From the NCBI GenBank assembly GCA_029262095.1, contig JAJDAB010000323.1, positions 1-18,151 on the forward strand: a stretch of DNA of 18,151 bases. The letters run 5' to 3'. Of the stretch, positions 7,251-14,740 are shown piece after piece; within the stretch, counting starts at the first letter, position 1, and the number at the start of each line of letters is the position of its first letter. This DNA is from Candidatus Hydrogenedentota bacterium. GTDB taxonomy: Bacteria; Hydrogenedentota; Hydrogenedentia; Hydrogenedentales; SLHB01. The notes under the pieces were generated by a model. The model saw only the letters and a program-made list of their open reading frames with translations, had not been told where the DNA came from and searched no databases. A program made the translations under genes and the position numbers.

Positions 7251-8305
7251 AGGAATCTCCCCCGGTGTTGAATGTCGAGCGTGCCGGACGACAATCCAGT
7301 CACGGTGATTGAATTGGTCACGCGCGGTTTCAGGCGCGGGAATGGATCGCCCGCACCGAGGCCGCCGAGTTCATCGGTCCAGGCCAAGAGGTCGGACGAC
7401 GACTCAATCGTTTCCAAGTCCGAATCGATGCGCAGGTAGTCGTCGTCTGCGAGCGTGCCCGTCCAGTTCAGGGTTTCGCCTGTGGTGGCGTTCGCGAGAA
7501 TGACGCTTGTTATGTTCCCGCCAGTTGTGTTCCGGAGAATGTACACCGGATATTCGTACAGCGTGCCAGGCATCGCGCGCTTCCAAGTACCGCCGGACGT
7601 ATATGCGCCATTGCCCGTCGTTCGCACAAGTTCGAACGAATCGTTGTCGACCTTTCGAATCAGATGCGTACCGTTTGCCGCAGCGTTGCCGCCAACGCTC
7701 TCGACGACAACGGTCATCCCTGTAGAGAGGCCGTGCGCAGTGTCTGTGATGACGATAGGGGACACGTTCGATGCACCTGAGATGGTTCCTTCGAGTTTCG
7801 GTGACACGAACGAATCCGGCGAACTGGCGATCGCGTACGCGTCGGTCTCTTCGTTGATGGTCTCGAAATACCCGGCTTCAGCGATGAGATGGATATCGTA
7901 ATCTACGTAGGTCGCGCCGCCTTTGAGGTCACCATCAATACCACCAATGACCTTGACGAAAGCGCCACGATTCGATTCTTCCCCGTGCGTGTCCCCGGTC
8001 AAGTATACGAATGCCTTCGCGTTCTTGGGATTGATGACTGACCTGATCGCGTCCAGTCGATGAAGCAACTCGGCTTTGCGATCGAGTCCCGCCAACCCGT
8101 CTGCCTTGGTCGTACATCGCAACGTCCACGCGATAGGTTGCAGGAACTGTTCGCCGACCAGTCCGCCGTCTCTTGCCGCATAGTCCATCTGCTTCGACTT
8201 CACGTCGGCCATTACCGGGCGTGTATGTTGAAGCACGAGCACGCCGTATGGCCACGCTCCCAGGTCAATGCCTCCCCAATTCAGGGATAGACTCTGCGAC
8301 TCCAT
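7247..8305 (-). CDS. Distal tail protein (Dit) with inserted FCCH-like domain
   Basis: 352 residues, first gene after the tape measure, where Dit is always found. It forms the baseplate ring joining the tube to hub and fibres. The N-terminal half (1-172) is the Dit ring-type domain with QPIAWTLRCTTKADG and a VDYDIHLIAEAGYFE strand. The C-terminal part (about 250-352) has YPVYILRNTTGGNI, TTGETLNWTGTL and DDDYLRIDSDLETI, the galectin-like segment of Dit proteins. Between them, residues 173-243, lies SPIVITDTAHGLSTGMTVVV, NAAANGTHLI and GNGAYTSGGTWKR, closely matching the FCCH-like domain recurrent in phage structural proteins. The start overlaps the previous stop (TAATG). The end overlaps the fibre start as GTGA. 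Confidence 0.75.
   Translation of the reverse strand: MESQSLSLNWGGIDLGAWPYGVLVLQHTRPVMADVKSKQMDYAARDGGLVGEQFLQPIAWTLRCTTKADGLAGLDRKAELLHRLDAIRSVINPKNAKAFVYLTGDTHGEESNRGAFVKVIGGIDGDLKGGATYVDYDIHLIAEAGYFETINEETDAYAIASSPDSFVSPKLEGTISGASNVSPIVITDTAHGLSTGMTVVVESVGGNAAANGTHLIRKVDNDSFELVRTTGNGAYTSGGTWKRAMPGTLYEYPVYILRNTTGGNITSVILANATTGETLNWTGTLADDDYLRIDSDLETIESSSDLLAWTDELGGLGAGDPFPRLKPRVTNSITVTGLSSGTLDIQHRGRFL
7577..7789 (-). other. FCCH-like domain inserted in the distal tail gene
   Basis: Codons 173-243. The order PIVITDTAHGLSTGM, NAAANGT and NGAYTSGGTW is the signature of the FCCH-type beta domain (named after ubiquitin-activating E1) that is widespread in phage tail proteins, likely a surface decoration. 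Confidence 0.65.
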
Positions 8306-10740
8306 TAGAAACCACCTTCCAAGAGCGGCTGGCCTCGGCTCGCGGCTTTCTTCTGGATCAACTCGAACAGTTTGCCAGCGACCTTTCGAGAGTCTGCACC
8401 GTCTTCATTGACGACTTGGTTGGCGATTGATACGTTGACGTTCAGATCACCCCGAATGCCAGCGGCACTCTCTTTTACAAGCTCTCGGGCTTCATGATTA
8501 GGGATGATTCGTGACCCCGTAGAAGCAATCATCAACTCCTTGCCTCTTTCGCCGACTTCGATCAGCCTATGACCGCGAGAACGATTGAACGATGGCGCTG
8601 AAAAAGAGGAGCCTGGCACTAAGCCGCCGGAAGCAAACCCTGGCACAACTCCCCCTTGAGCAAATCCCAAGCCGGTAGCTGCTGCGACGGCTGACAAGAC
8701 TTGATTGATGACTCTTGACGCGAGGTCTGAGATAGAGAATAGAATGGAAGATGCCAGATCGCTAAAACTGTTCCAAGTCGAAAACCACGCGTCCCGCAAC
8801 TGCGAAAGAAATAGATTGGTTTGCTCTCCAAGCCCGTTTAGCATTCCCAAATAGTTGTCCAAGCTTGAGCGGACGTTGTCGTTAATGCTCGGACTTTCGC
8901 GGTGATCAAGTGACAAGCGTGAGAGCTCTTCACGAATCTCATTTGTTTTCGAGTCGACCTCTCCTTCTGTAACATCCAACGACTCTAAAAACTCCACGAA
9001 CGCGGCCCGGCGCTCAGCGTTGAGGTTTGATAGCTCTCGTATTTCTTTTTCAGTAAGCCCAGACAGTGCGACTACAGCGGCCTCGCGCTTACCGAGCTCG
9101 CCCGCGATACGCGCCAATTCCGCACGATGGACTTGTTCGCGGGTCGCCGCCAACCCGGAAATCGCCGATATCTCACGGTGAACAGCGTTCTCTCTCGCGC
9201 CAGTGGCCATTCGATTCAACGCGACTATTTGTTCTTGGCGAGACATCTCCGCCAGCGCTTCGCGATTGACCACGATCCCCATCGCCTCGATCGCTTGGAT
9301 GCGCTTCTCGATCGCAGCGTCAACTTGACGTCCAGACGCAGCGGCCTCACCCCATGCCGCCGCAACTTTGCCAACAGCAACTACCAGCCCACCCAGAGCG
9401 AACACTAAAACACCTACGGCCAAGACGGCTGGTGCGACGCTCGCAGTGAATCCAACGATTCCCGCGATCACGCCGCTGCTGAGAACAGACGAGACTCCCC
9501 CAAACAAGAAGATCAAGCCCGGTAGAGCGAACAAGAGCGGTGCGAGCGCAAGCATCAAACCGCCCACTATCGCTGCAAGGATCACGAGTTTTTCGGTGAG
9601 TTCTGGATGCGCTTTGGCCCAGTCACGCATTTGAATCACAAGCGGACCAATCAACTCCAATGCCTTGTTCAGCGGTGGTAGTAGAGCGTCGCCGATAACA
9701 ATCGCAAGCGATTTGATTGTGTTCTTCATGATCTGCAGTTGCGCAGCCGTGGTCTCGTAGCGCTTCTGCGCTTCTTCGTCCAGCGCTGTCGTCTTCAAGT
9801 CTTCGAAAGCCGTGCGGCCGCGCGCGAGACTTTCTGCCATCCCATCTGACGCCAAGGTCATGCGACCCAGCACATCGATCATCCGCTGACCTTTGAATCC
9901 CAGCGAGGCGATCTCAGCGGCAACGTCGCCACCTTCTTGCTCGATACGGGCGAGGCCGCGCACAAATAATTCGATTGCGCCCGCAGGGTCTTCTAGGAAT
10001 CGTTTTTGGAACACATCGGCAGATTCTCCAGCGATTCGTGCATAGTTTTTCAGCGCGTCGCCGCCGGACTTGGCAGCGGAATTCATATCGTTGACGAACC
10101 GAGAAAGTGCGGTACCGCCAAGCTCGGCCCTAATTCCGACAGACGCCAGTGATGCCGAAAGTCCTAAGATTTCGCCTTCCGACAAACCTGCCAGCGTGCC
10201 AGCGCCAGCAATGCGTTGACCCATTTGCAGGATCGCATTTTCTGTCGTCGCCGAGTTGTTGCCAAGATCGACTAGTGCGTTCGCGATGCTGCGGATACGC
10301 TCTTCGGGTGTCCCGGTAATGTTGGCGAACTGGGCAACCATGAGTGCACCCGATTCGCCCGCAATGTCCGTGGTATTCGCGAGGTCGGCTATCGTCTTTG
10401 TGAACCCGACGATATTCTCTTTTTCAATTCCTAACTGCCCGGCGATTTCACCGATCTTTGCAAGTTCGGACGCAGTGATGGGTACTTCCGTGGAGAGCTG
10501 CACGATCTCCTCGCGCATTGCCGCGAATTCTTCTTCCGTCGCATCGACGGTCTTCCGAATACCCGCGAACGCGGACTCGAATTCGACGGCTTCCTTCGTG
10601 GCAAGCGCGAGCGCACCCGTGATAGCCGTCCCAACACCAGCGACAACGGTACCGGCCACCCTGGACGCGCGACGCAACGTCTGATCAAACGGACCGAGGT
10701 CGCCGTCAATAACAATGACGCCATCACCGAGTTTGATCAT
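8305..10740 (-). CDS. Tape measure protein
   Basis: 811 residues; sets tail length and leaves the tube at DNA ejection. The N-terminal part has the TP901-1-type tape measure core: a helix with EFESAFAGIRKTVDATEEEF (about 53-72), ITASELAKIGEIAGQLGI (89-105), and GGTALSRFVNDMNSAAKSGG (208-227). Hydrophobic stretches at about 384-415 and 423-462 are probable membrane segments, common in these proteins. The C-terminus has AQGGVVPGFASGGLVPG and IEVGERGKELMIAS, a standard tape measure end. At roughly 0.15 nm per residue this predicts a tail near 120 nm. GAGGG precedes the ATG, and the TAA overlaps the next ATG by one base. No lysozyme or peptidase domain was seen. Confidence 0.9.
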   Translation of the reverse strand: MIKLGDGVIVIDGDLGPFDQTLRRASRVAGTVVAGVGTAITGALALATKEAVEFESAFAGIRKTVDATEEEFAAMREEIVQLSTEVPITASELAKIGEIAGQLGIEKENIVGFTKTIADLANTTDIAGESGALMVAQFANITGTPEERIRSIANALVDLGNNSATTENAILQMGQRIAGAGTLAGLSEGEILGLSASLASVGIRAELGGTALSRFVNDMNSAAKSGGDALKNYARIAGESADVFQKRFLEDPAGAIELFVRGLARIEQEGGDVAAEIASLGFKGQRMIDVLGRMTLASDGMAESLARGRTAFEDLKTTALDEEAQKRYETTAAQLQIMKNTIKSLAIVIGDALLPPLNKALELIGPLVIQMRDWAKAHPELTEKLVILAAIVGGLMLALAPLLFALPGLIFLFGGVSSVLSSGVIAGIVGFTASVAPAVLAVGVLVFALGGLVVAVGKVAAAWGEAAASGRQVDAAIEKRIQAIEAMGIVVNREALAEMSRQEQIVALNRMATGARENAVHREISAISGLAATREQVHRAELARIAGELGKREAAVVALSGLTEKEIRELSNLNAERRAAFVEFLESLDVTEGEVDSKTNEIREELSRLSLDHRESPSINDNVRSSLDNYLGMLNGLGEQTNLFLSQLRDAWFSTWNSFSDLASSILFSISDLASRVINQVLSAVAAATGLGFAQGGVVPGFASGGLVPGSSFSAPSFNRSRGHRLIEVGERGKELMIASTGSRIIPNHEARELVKESAAGIRGDLNVNVSIANQVVNEDGADSRKVAGKLFELIQKKAASRGQPLLEGGF

Positions 10741-10750
10741 GTTCGAACCC

Positions 10751-11149
10751 TCAATTCATGTTGGGGTAAGGACGCGTGTCCAGGTCCATCTCTGAAAACG
10801 CCGCGAGTTCGTCGATCGGCATTTCTTCGACAGGCGCTGAGGCAGATGAGCCTTCGTACTCCTCGCCACGCGCTTCGGCTGACGCGCGCGCTTCGCTCTC
10901 CTCTTTCGCATTCTCGCGTTCGATATAGCGCAGCACGTAGAGGTTGAACAGTTCGTCTGTCCAATCCTCCTCGATCGCGCGCGGGTCGAGATGCCAGACC
11001 GATAGAACGATCTGTTCGTAGGCTATGGAGTCTCCGGCGCCGAGCCACCAGTTCCACCATTCCCGGTCGGGGCGGCCGACATCGCCCCCGTCAGCTTCGT
11101 TGCGAAAGCTGCGGAGAGGTTTGTCCCCTTGATGCCGAGCCGCGATGCT
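10751..11149 (-). CDS. Tail assembly chaperone, frameshifted C-terminal part (T-like)
   Basis: The -1 frame that continues the chaperone. From about 11060 it clearly codes: REWWNWWLGAGDSIAYEQIV, then TDELFNLYVLRYIERENAKE, an Ala/Glu-rich linker, and the end EMDLDTRPYPNMN. There is no ribosome site with a good start near that point; the earliest start in this frame lies well inside the chaperone and would give a junk-like Arg-rich N-terminus. With a slip at 11149 the fused protein would have 142 + 132 = 274 residues. The fused T domain is known to bind the tube protein while the shared part binds the tape measure. The left boundary given depends on the slip site. Confidence 0.65.
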   Translation of the reverse strand, partial: SIAARHQGDKPLRSFRNEADGGDVGRPDREWWNWWLGAGDSIAYEQIVLSVWHLDPRAIEEDWTDELFNLYVLRYIERENAKEESEARASAEARGEEYEGSSASAPVEEMPIDELAAFSEMDLDTRPYPNMN

Positions 11150-11574
11150 AAAGGGCCGAATAACAACTCGAAGTCCTTCCAAATGACGAGCAGGAAATCG
11201 ATGTCGTCGGCGTTCTCGTCGAGATACTCCCGGTCCGCTGCGATATTCGGATGCCACTCGTAGACGAGATCGAGCAACGCATCTAATTCCGGACCGAAAA
11301 ATTTGGACAAGAGCGAGGACAGCCCCGCCCAGTCGTCCGGCGTTATGCCGTGCGCTTCTACGGATTGCGCTTTTGCGATGAGCGCTCCCAGGTCTTCTAC
11401 ATTAACCATGAGATCGCCCAAAACTTGGCGCATTCGCCGCGTGTGTTTCCGCCCCTTGATAGGGCCGATCTCATACTCGCGGTCTGCGAGCGTGACCATG
11501 ACGGGCGTGCCCGCAAGCACGTCCGATTCGGTTCGTTCCTCGGCCTCACTCGGGCCGGATTTAATAAGCGTCAT
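11023..11574 (-). CDS. Tail assembly chaperone, short (G-like) form
   Basis: 183 residues, mostly helical. It contains VTLADREYEIGPIKGRKHTR, a start typical of siphovirus tail assembly chaperones, followed by helices with LSSLLSKFFGPELDALLDLV and DIDFLLVIWKDFELLFGPLA. These proteins coat the tape measure before tube polymerisation. A second frame downstream, set -1 relative to this one and lacking its own convincing start, continues to 10751 just before the tape measure gene; this is the classic G/GT arrangement. The last 20 residues of this frame are Gly, Thr and Pro rich. A weak AAAGGAA site precedes the ATG. Confidence 0.75.
   Translation of the reverse strand: MTLIKSGPSEAEERTESDVLAGTPVMVTLADREYEIGPIKGRKHTRRMRQVLGDLMVNVEDLGALIAKAQSVEAHGITPDDWAGLSSLLSKFFGPELDALLDLVYEWHPNIAADREYLDENADDIDFLLVIWKDFELLFGPLASRLGIKGTNLSAAFATKLTGAMSAAPTGNGGTGGSAPETP
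11149..11155 (-). promoter_or_regulatory. Candidate -1 frameshift slippery site C CCT TTA
   Basis: In the frame of the short chaperone (codons 141 and 142) the bases read C CCT TTA, which fits the X XXY YYZ rule and would move the ribosome to the -1 frame. A five-G run at 11089-11085 (ACG GGG GCG) is a second, non-canonical candidate. Which is used cannot be decided by eye. Confidence 0.4.
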
Positions 11575-11588
11575 TTCGTTCCTTTCGG

Positions 11589-12533
11589 TTACGCCAGAGC
11601 AGGCGCTGCCATGCTGTAACGATTAATGGCGTTGCCGTCGTCATCGTCATCAGCAAGAACACCCACTTCCACGGAGAGATTGGTAGCCTTGCCCCGCATC
11701 CACTTATCACTTAGGTTGCCTTCGCTCACGCAGATTGGGGAGTGGTACAACATAGGCTTGTTCTGCGGCGACTTGCCCTCCAAGACAACCTGAAACTCCT
11801 CAAGTTCTTCGTCGCCGATTCGGTCGATCATTATGGCCGATACGCCGCTCGCTTGAAGTTGAGTTGAGATAGTCGCCGCGCCCGCCGCCAGGTGGAATGC
11901 GGCCGGATCACGATCTGCTAGTTCGAATACATACTTTCCTTCGAGAGAGCTTAAGAACTTGCGGATAGGAAATTTCCGCTGGTCAGCGCGCTTGGTCTCA
12001 ACCTCTTTCGTGATATCGAGCTGAATACCGTTCTCGGTAAACCCCGCAAGAATCCAGTCCGAGACGCCTGTCGTGGTTCGTGTGGTTACCGGCGTACCGC
12101 CGGTCAGGCCAGTGCCGTCGATTGTGAGCAGGTTCTGAGGCCTCGCGGATACGCTAGACCCGTCGTAGGTCAACGTGTACGGACCGCCCGCAGAACCCGC
12201 GACCGAGATGTCGGCCGCTGTGAACCCAGTCAGGCTTGCCAGCGCCACGTCGATCGCGGCTTGTAGAGTTGCCGCATCCGCGTCGTACGCGATGGCAGCG
12301 GACGTGTAAGCGATTCCGTAGAGGTCGTATAGCGTAAGCGTGAACGTCCCCGCCGTAGGCCCTGCCAGCGTGACCGTTTGCACCTCGTTCGTGCCCATCG
12401 TCGTAAACGAGAGCGTGTCCGATGTGGTTGTGTTCAGGTCCGGGAGTGCTGCCCCGATGCGCCCAAGGTAAATCTTGGCCATGCCGGCCAGAATGTTTGC
12501 CCGGGCGCGCGACTTTTTCGTGCGTAACGACAT
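11589..12533 (-). CDS. Major tail (tube) protein with inserted Ig-like domain
   Basis: 314 residues from ATG at 12533, chosen because a GAGGAAAGGA site precedes it and it lies four bases after the previous stop; the MAKIYLG Met at residue 18 is a possible alternative. The tube fold is seen as an N-terminal strand (MAKIYLGRIGAALPDL, from residue 18) and, after an insertion, DWILAGFTENGIQLDITKEV with KRADQRKFPI and YVFELADRD, a pattern common to siphovirus tail tube proteins. Residues about 48-156 are an inserted domain with NEVQTVTLAG, GTFTLTLYD, AATLQAAIDVAL and TIDGTGLTGGTPV, a repeat-type beta domain I know from many phage and surface proteins. It should project from the tail surface. The C-terminus has an acidic DDDDDG loop. 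Confidence 0.75.
   Translation of the reverse strand: MSLRTKKSRARANILAGMAKIYLGRIGAALPDLNTTTSDTLSFTTMGTNEVQTVTLAGPTAGTFTLTLYDLYGIAYTSAAIAYDADAATLQAAIDVALASLTGFTAADISVAGSAGGPYTLTYDGSSVSARPQNLLTIDGTGLTGGTPVTTRTTTGVSDWILAGFTENGIQLDITKEVETKRADQRKFPIRKFLSSLEGKYVFELADRDPAAFHLAAGAATISTQLQASGVSAIMIDRIGDEELEEFQVVLEGKSPQNKPMLYHSPICVSEGNLSDKWMRGKATNLSVEVGVLADDDDDGNAINRYSMAAPALA
12066..12392 (-). other. Inserted beta-sandwich-like domain in the tail tube gene
   Basis: Codons 48-156 of the tube gene. The order of motifs (VQTVTLAG, TFTLTLYD, TLQAAIDVAL, GGPYTLTYDG, GTGLTGG) is that of a widespread extracellular or virion beta domain, placed between the first strand and the rest of the tube fold. Confidence 0.55.
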
Positions 12534-12537
12534 GAGC

Positions 12538-13233
12538 CTAATCCTTTCCTCTGAGTTCCATATCCAAAAACACCAGCTCGAACGGCCACGGAGGAGTCGT
12601 ATCCGGCTCCTCTCGTTGACCAGCGAACTGTGCAGTAACGCCCAGCACAACGCCGGACGCTAGTTCTTCGTTTGGGGAATCGGCGTAGACGCGCAATTCA
12701 AGCAACCGCCTCAACAGCGACGCTGCGTAGGGATTGAAGTGTCCATTGCGCTCTTGTCCGCCGTACAACTTGACGCCAATGCGTACGTCATATTTGTGGC
12801 CTTCGTCACCTTGGATGCGACCATCGTCTGCGTACCACCAAGTCAATGCCGGATTGCGACCTTCGTAGGATGGCGGCGTGATTCCACCGGGGTAGATGCG
12901 CCCGCCAAGACAATCGGACAGCAACGCAATATCGACACCGGCTCCCGCGAGATGCGCGGCAGCCGTAGAACCGAAGTAGCCCCGATCATGGACGTCGCTA
13001 TCACCTAGAACCGAATAGGTTCCGGGCGTGGACTCCTTCGCGACCAATAATTCAGAGTCGACGATCAACGGCCATGCGCCTGCGGCAGGTCTGGTGTAAC
13101 CCGCGCTGAGCATGAATGTACGAATCGAGTCGTCGATCCCGCTAAACAACGTGCCGAGTCGAGTCCGCGACGGTGTGGCGCGGAACCATTCGTCGATAAT
13201 TGCTTCGATGTCCATGCCGGTGTATACGGTCAT
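12538..13233 (-). CDS. Tail terminator / tail completion protein candidate
   Basis: 231 residues, longer than most tail terminators (about 120-160). It starts by an ATGA overlap with the gp10-like gene and has GGAGG just upstream. The C-terminal half carries features of the terminator fold: GRNPALTWWYADDGRIQGDE, then KYDVRIGVKLYGGQ, a helix with AASLLRRLLELRVY, and a last strand PFELVFLDMELRGKD. The N-terminal 100 residues are an extra helical part. It lies between the neck protein and the tail tube gene, the usual place for the protein that caps the tube and stops its growth. Function is inferred from position and fold pattern. Confidence 0.6.
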   Translation of the reverse strand: MTVYTGMDIEAIIDEWFRATPSRTRLGTLFSGIDDSIRTFMLSAGYTRPAAGAWPLIVDSELLVAKESTPGTYSVLGDSDVHDRGYFGSTAAAHLAGAGVDIALLSDCLGGRIYPGGITPPSYEGRNPALTWWYADDGRIQGDEGHKYDVRIGVKLYGGQERNGHFNPYAASLLRRLLELRVYADSPNEELASGVVLGVTAQFAGQREEPDTTPPWPFELVFLDMELRGKD

Positions 13234-13676
13234 AGCCTCCGAATCTCCTCCTGGATGAATTGGAAGAGTTTCTGAATGAGCGCCTTCAACGCTGGGAGTA
13301 GGTATGGTCGCGCGCGCATGAAGCGCGTTCCGACCTCAAGGAGTCCGCCATACCCCGAAGTAGTCGCAATAAGAACGGCTGGCCCGTCCGTAGACTGCAC
13401 CTCGCCCGCAGAACCGCCAATCTCTCCCCGTGGACCCTGCGTTTCTCTAAAGACGGTCGTGATATTCCCGAATTGTCGCTCATCTTCCGGGCTTGCTGCC
13501 CAGCCAATGGAGCGACGGTTATGTCCGGTATCCACTGGTGAACCAATCGGCGGCGGCTTCGCGGACTGCCCAATGACTTCCTGAACAAATCGAATCATTC
13601 CAGTCAGGATCGCCGCGCCAATCTCGTCCCGTGCGTGCGCGTTCAGTCGAATGCTGATTGCTGCATTGACGGCCAT
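13230..13676 (-). CDS. HK97 gp10-like neck / tail-completion protein
   Basis: 148 residues. The family hallmarks are present in order: an N-terminal amphipathic helix (about 14-38), SPVDTGHNRRSIGWA (about 46-60), then after a loop GYGGLLEVGTRFMRARPYLL (about 109-128) and a C-terminal helix. The PVDTG and EVGT..MRARPYL motifs are characteristic of HK97 gp10-like proteins, which sit between head and tail and are needed for joining. The start has GAGGT upstream, two bases after the previous stop. The 3' end overlaps the next start as ATGA, so the two are probably translated in step. Confidence 0.8.
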   Translation of the reverse strand: MAVNAAISIRLNAHARDEIGAAILTGMIRFVQEVIGQSAKPPPIGSPVDTGHNRRSIGWAASPEDERQFGNITTVFRETQGPRGEIGGSAGEVQSTDGPAVLIATTSGYGGLLEVGTRFMRARPYLLPALKALIQKLFQFIQEEIRRL

Positions 13677-13678
13677 GG

Positions 13679-14095
13679 CTACCTCACGAACCCCAGCACG
13701 GCCTCGTTGTGATCAAGGCCATCGCTGGTCGGATTGTGAGCGGTCTCCAGGTAGACGACTTCAAGAACATCGGAAGGTGAAACTACTACTGGGGAGCCCG
13801 TAGGCGGCACGTAGTTCGTGATCCGACTCTCCTCTGTCAACGTCACGGCCTTATCGTAGAAAAGCCGAAAGCCCGCGACGACGACCTGCTTATCCGCGTT
13901 CTTTTTCTGTTGACGGTCTGGCCGGACAGTCGAATCGAGCAACGGCTCCAACAGGCACTTCACGCCGGACGTATCAGGGTCATAGCCCTCGCGGACATGA
14001 CCGCCGGGCGATGTGCCGCCCTGCTCATTTCGCGTCAAGGTGTCACACGTTGCAACGAGCAAGGCGTCCAGCGCACTTGTAGCGAACGGACCCAC
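13679..14095 (-). CDS. Putative head closure (stopper) protein
   Basis: 138 residues with a GTG start that overlaps the previous stop by one base. The N-terminal motif CDTLTRNEQGG, then YDPDTSGVKCLLEPL, then a beta-rich body with VVVAGFRLFYDK and a closing strand (DVLEVVYLE), is reminiscent of head-tail joining or stopper proteins, where a strand after CTxxR is followed by a short beta-barrel. Position after the connector and before the gp10-like gene fits this role of closing the portal channel and joining the tail. The match is by pattern and order only; a minor capsid protein is the alternative. Confidence 0.5.
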   Translation of the reverse strand: MGPFATSALDALLVATCDTLTRNEQGGTSPGGHVREGYDPDTSGVKCLLEPLLDSTVRPDRQQKKNADKQVVVAGFRLFYDKAVTLTEESRITNYVPPTGSPVVVSPSDVLEVVYLETAHNPTSDGLDHNEAVLGFVR

Positions 14096-14235
14096 TACAG
14101 CACTCCGAGTTTCGGCGTATCGTCCCCGGACTTGTACTCGCCCGGATTGTCGCCACTGGGCACGCCCTTCGGCGGCGCTTCAGAACTCGGCGGCTTCGCG
14201 ACCGCGTCGTCCGACTTGGGTTTCTTGGTTGGCAT
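14095..14235 (-). CDS. 46-residue Lys/Pro-rich small protein
   Basis: Small gene not recognised as a family. It starts MPTKKPKSDDAVAKPPSS and is rich in Lys, Pro, Ser, Asp and Gly with almost no hydrophobic residues, so it should be disordered. Evidence that it is real: AAAGGAGA lies upstream of its ATG, it fills the only gap between two neck genes, and its TAG stop shares one base with the GTG start of the next gene (TAGTG), a translational coupling arrangement. It could be a small virion or assembly peptide. Its composition echoes the lysine-rich tail of the protein before it. Confidence 0.6.
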   Translation of the reverse strand: MPTKKPKSDDAVAKPPSSEAPPKGVPSGDNPGEYKSGDDTPKLGVL

Positions 14236-14273
14236 AAGACTCTCTCCTTTGGAAATGCGGCTAGAAGCGCCCG

Positions 14274-14726
14274 CTATTTCGCTGCGGACTTCTTCTTAGC
14301 CGCCGCTTTCTTCTTCGCTGCGGACTTCTTCTTAGCTTCGTCGTCGCCTCCATCTGGATCGCCGTCCGCTTGTTCCTCGTCGTTTTCGTAGAGCCGAAGA
14401 CCGCCCGGGTCAACATCCGCCGCTGGCGACTCTTCGCCCAGATTCTCCGAACCCGAGACGATCTCGAATTGACCTTTGAACGAATTCAGATCGAGCTTTT
14501 GAATCTCGCCATTGGGGTAAACCACGAGGATGTCGCCGACAGAAACCTCCTCCGGCTCATTTTCCTCCCCGCGATCGAGCAAGACCGGACCGTCGTCGGT
14601 GGCCACGACCGGAATCTTGTCGCCTAACGTCGGCAGCCAGCCTTGGCCCGTGAATTTCACCGCGCGGCACCTGAGGCCGCCGGACTTGTGGCGTACAACT
14701 GCGCCATCGGGATCGGTGAGTGACAT
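14274..14726 (-). CDS. Structural protein with histone-H1-like Lys/Ala tail
   Basis: 150 residues, not assigned to a family I recognise. The first 90 residues look like a small beta-rich fold (GWLPTLGDKIPVVATDDGPV, then EEVSVGDILVVYPNGEIQKL). Residues about 95-130 are very acidic, with many Asp, Glu and Gly. The last 20 residues are a repeated KKKSAA/KKKAAA tail resembling eukaryotic histone H1 or bacterial Hc1/HU C-terminal tails. This suggests nonspecific DNA or polyanion contact, which is inference. It lies between connector and closure genes, so it may be a virion component. AGGAGG precedes the ATG by seven bases. The tail is encoded by a 23-base direct repeat, listed separately. Confidence 0.65.
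   Translation of the reverse strand: MSLTDPDGAVVRHKSGGLRCRAVKFTGQGWLPTLGDKIPVVATDDGPVLLDRGEENEPEEVSVGDILVVYPNGEIQKLDLNSFKGQFEIVSGSENLGEESPAADVDPGGLRLYENDEEQADGDPDGGDDEAKKKSAAKKKAAAKKKSAAK
14278..14336 (-). repeat. 23-base direct repeat encoding the lysine/alanine tail
   Basis: The same 23 bases occur at 14278-14300 and 14314-14336 (period 36, that is 12 codons), with a related half-unit between them. It encodes the KKKSAA repeats and could expand or contract by slippage without shifting the frame. Confidence 0.8.
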
Positions 14727-14740
14727 ATTGGTTCCTCCTG

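Noticed and set aside
10737..11060. Minus-strand frame starting MVELVARRRRLHS over the chaperone C-terminus
   Set aside because: It is in the +1 frame, Arg-rich, and lies opposite in phase to the clearly coding -1 frame; its composition is that of a shifted reading.
12534..12650. N-terminal extension of the tail tube gene (39 codons)
   Set aside because: It overlaps the tail terminator gene, starts MCWALLHSS without a ribosome site and has shadow-type composition.
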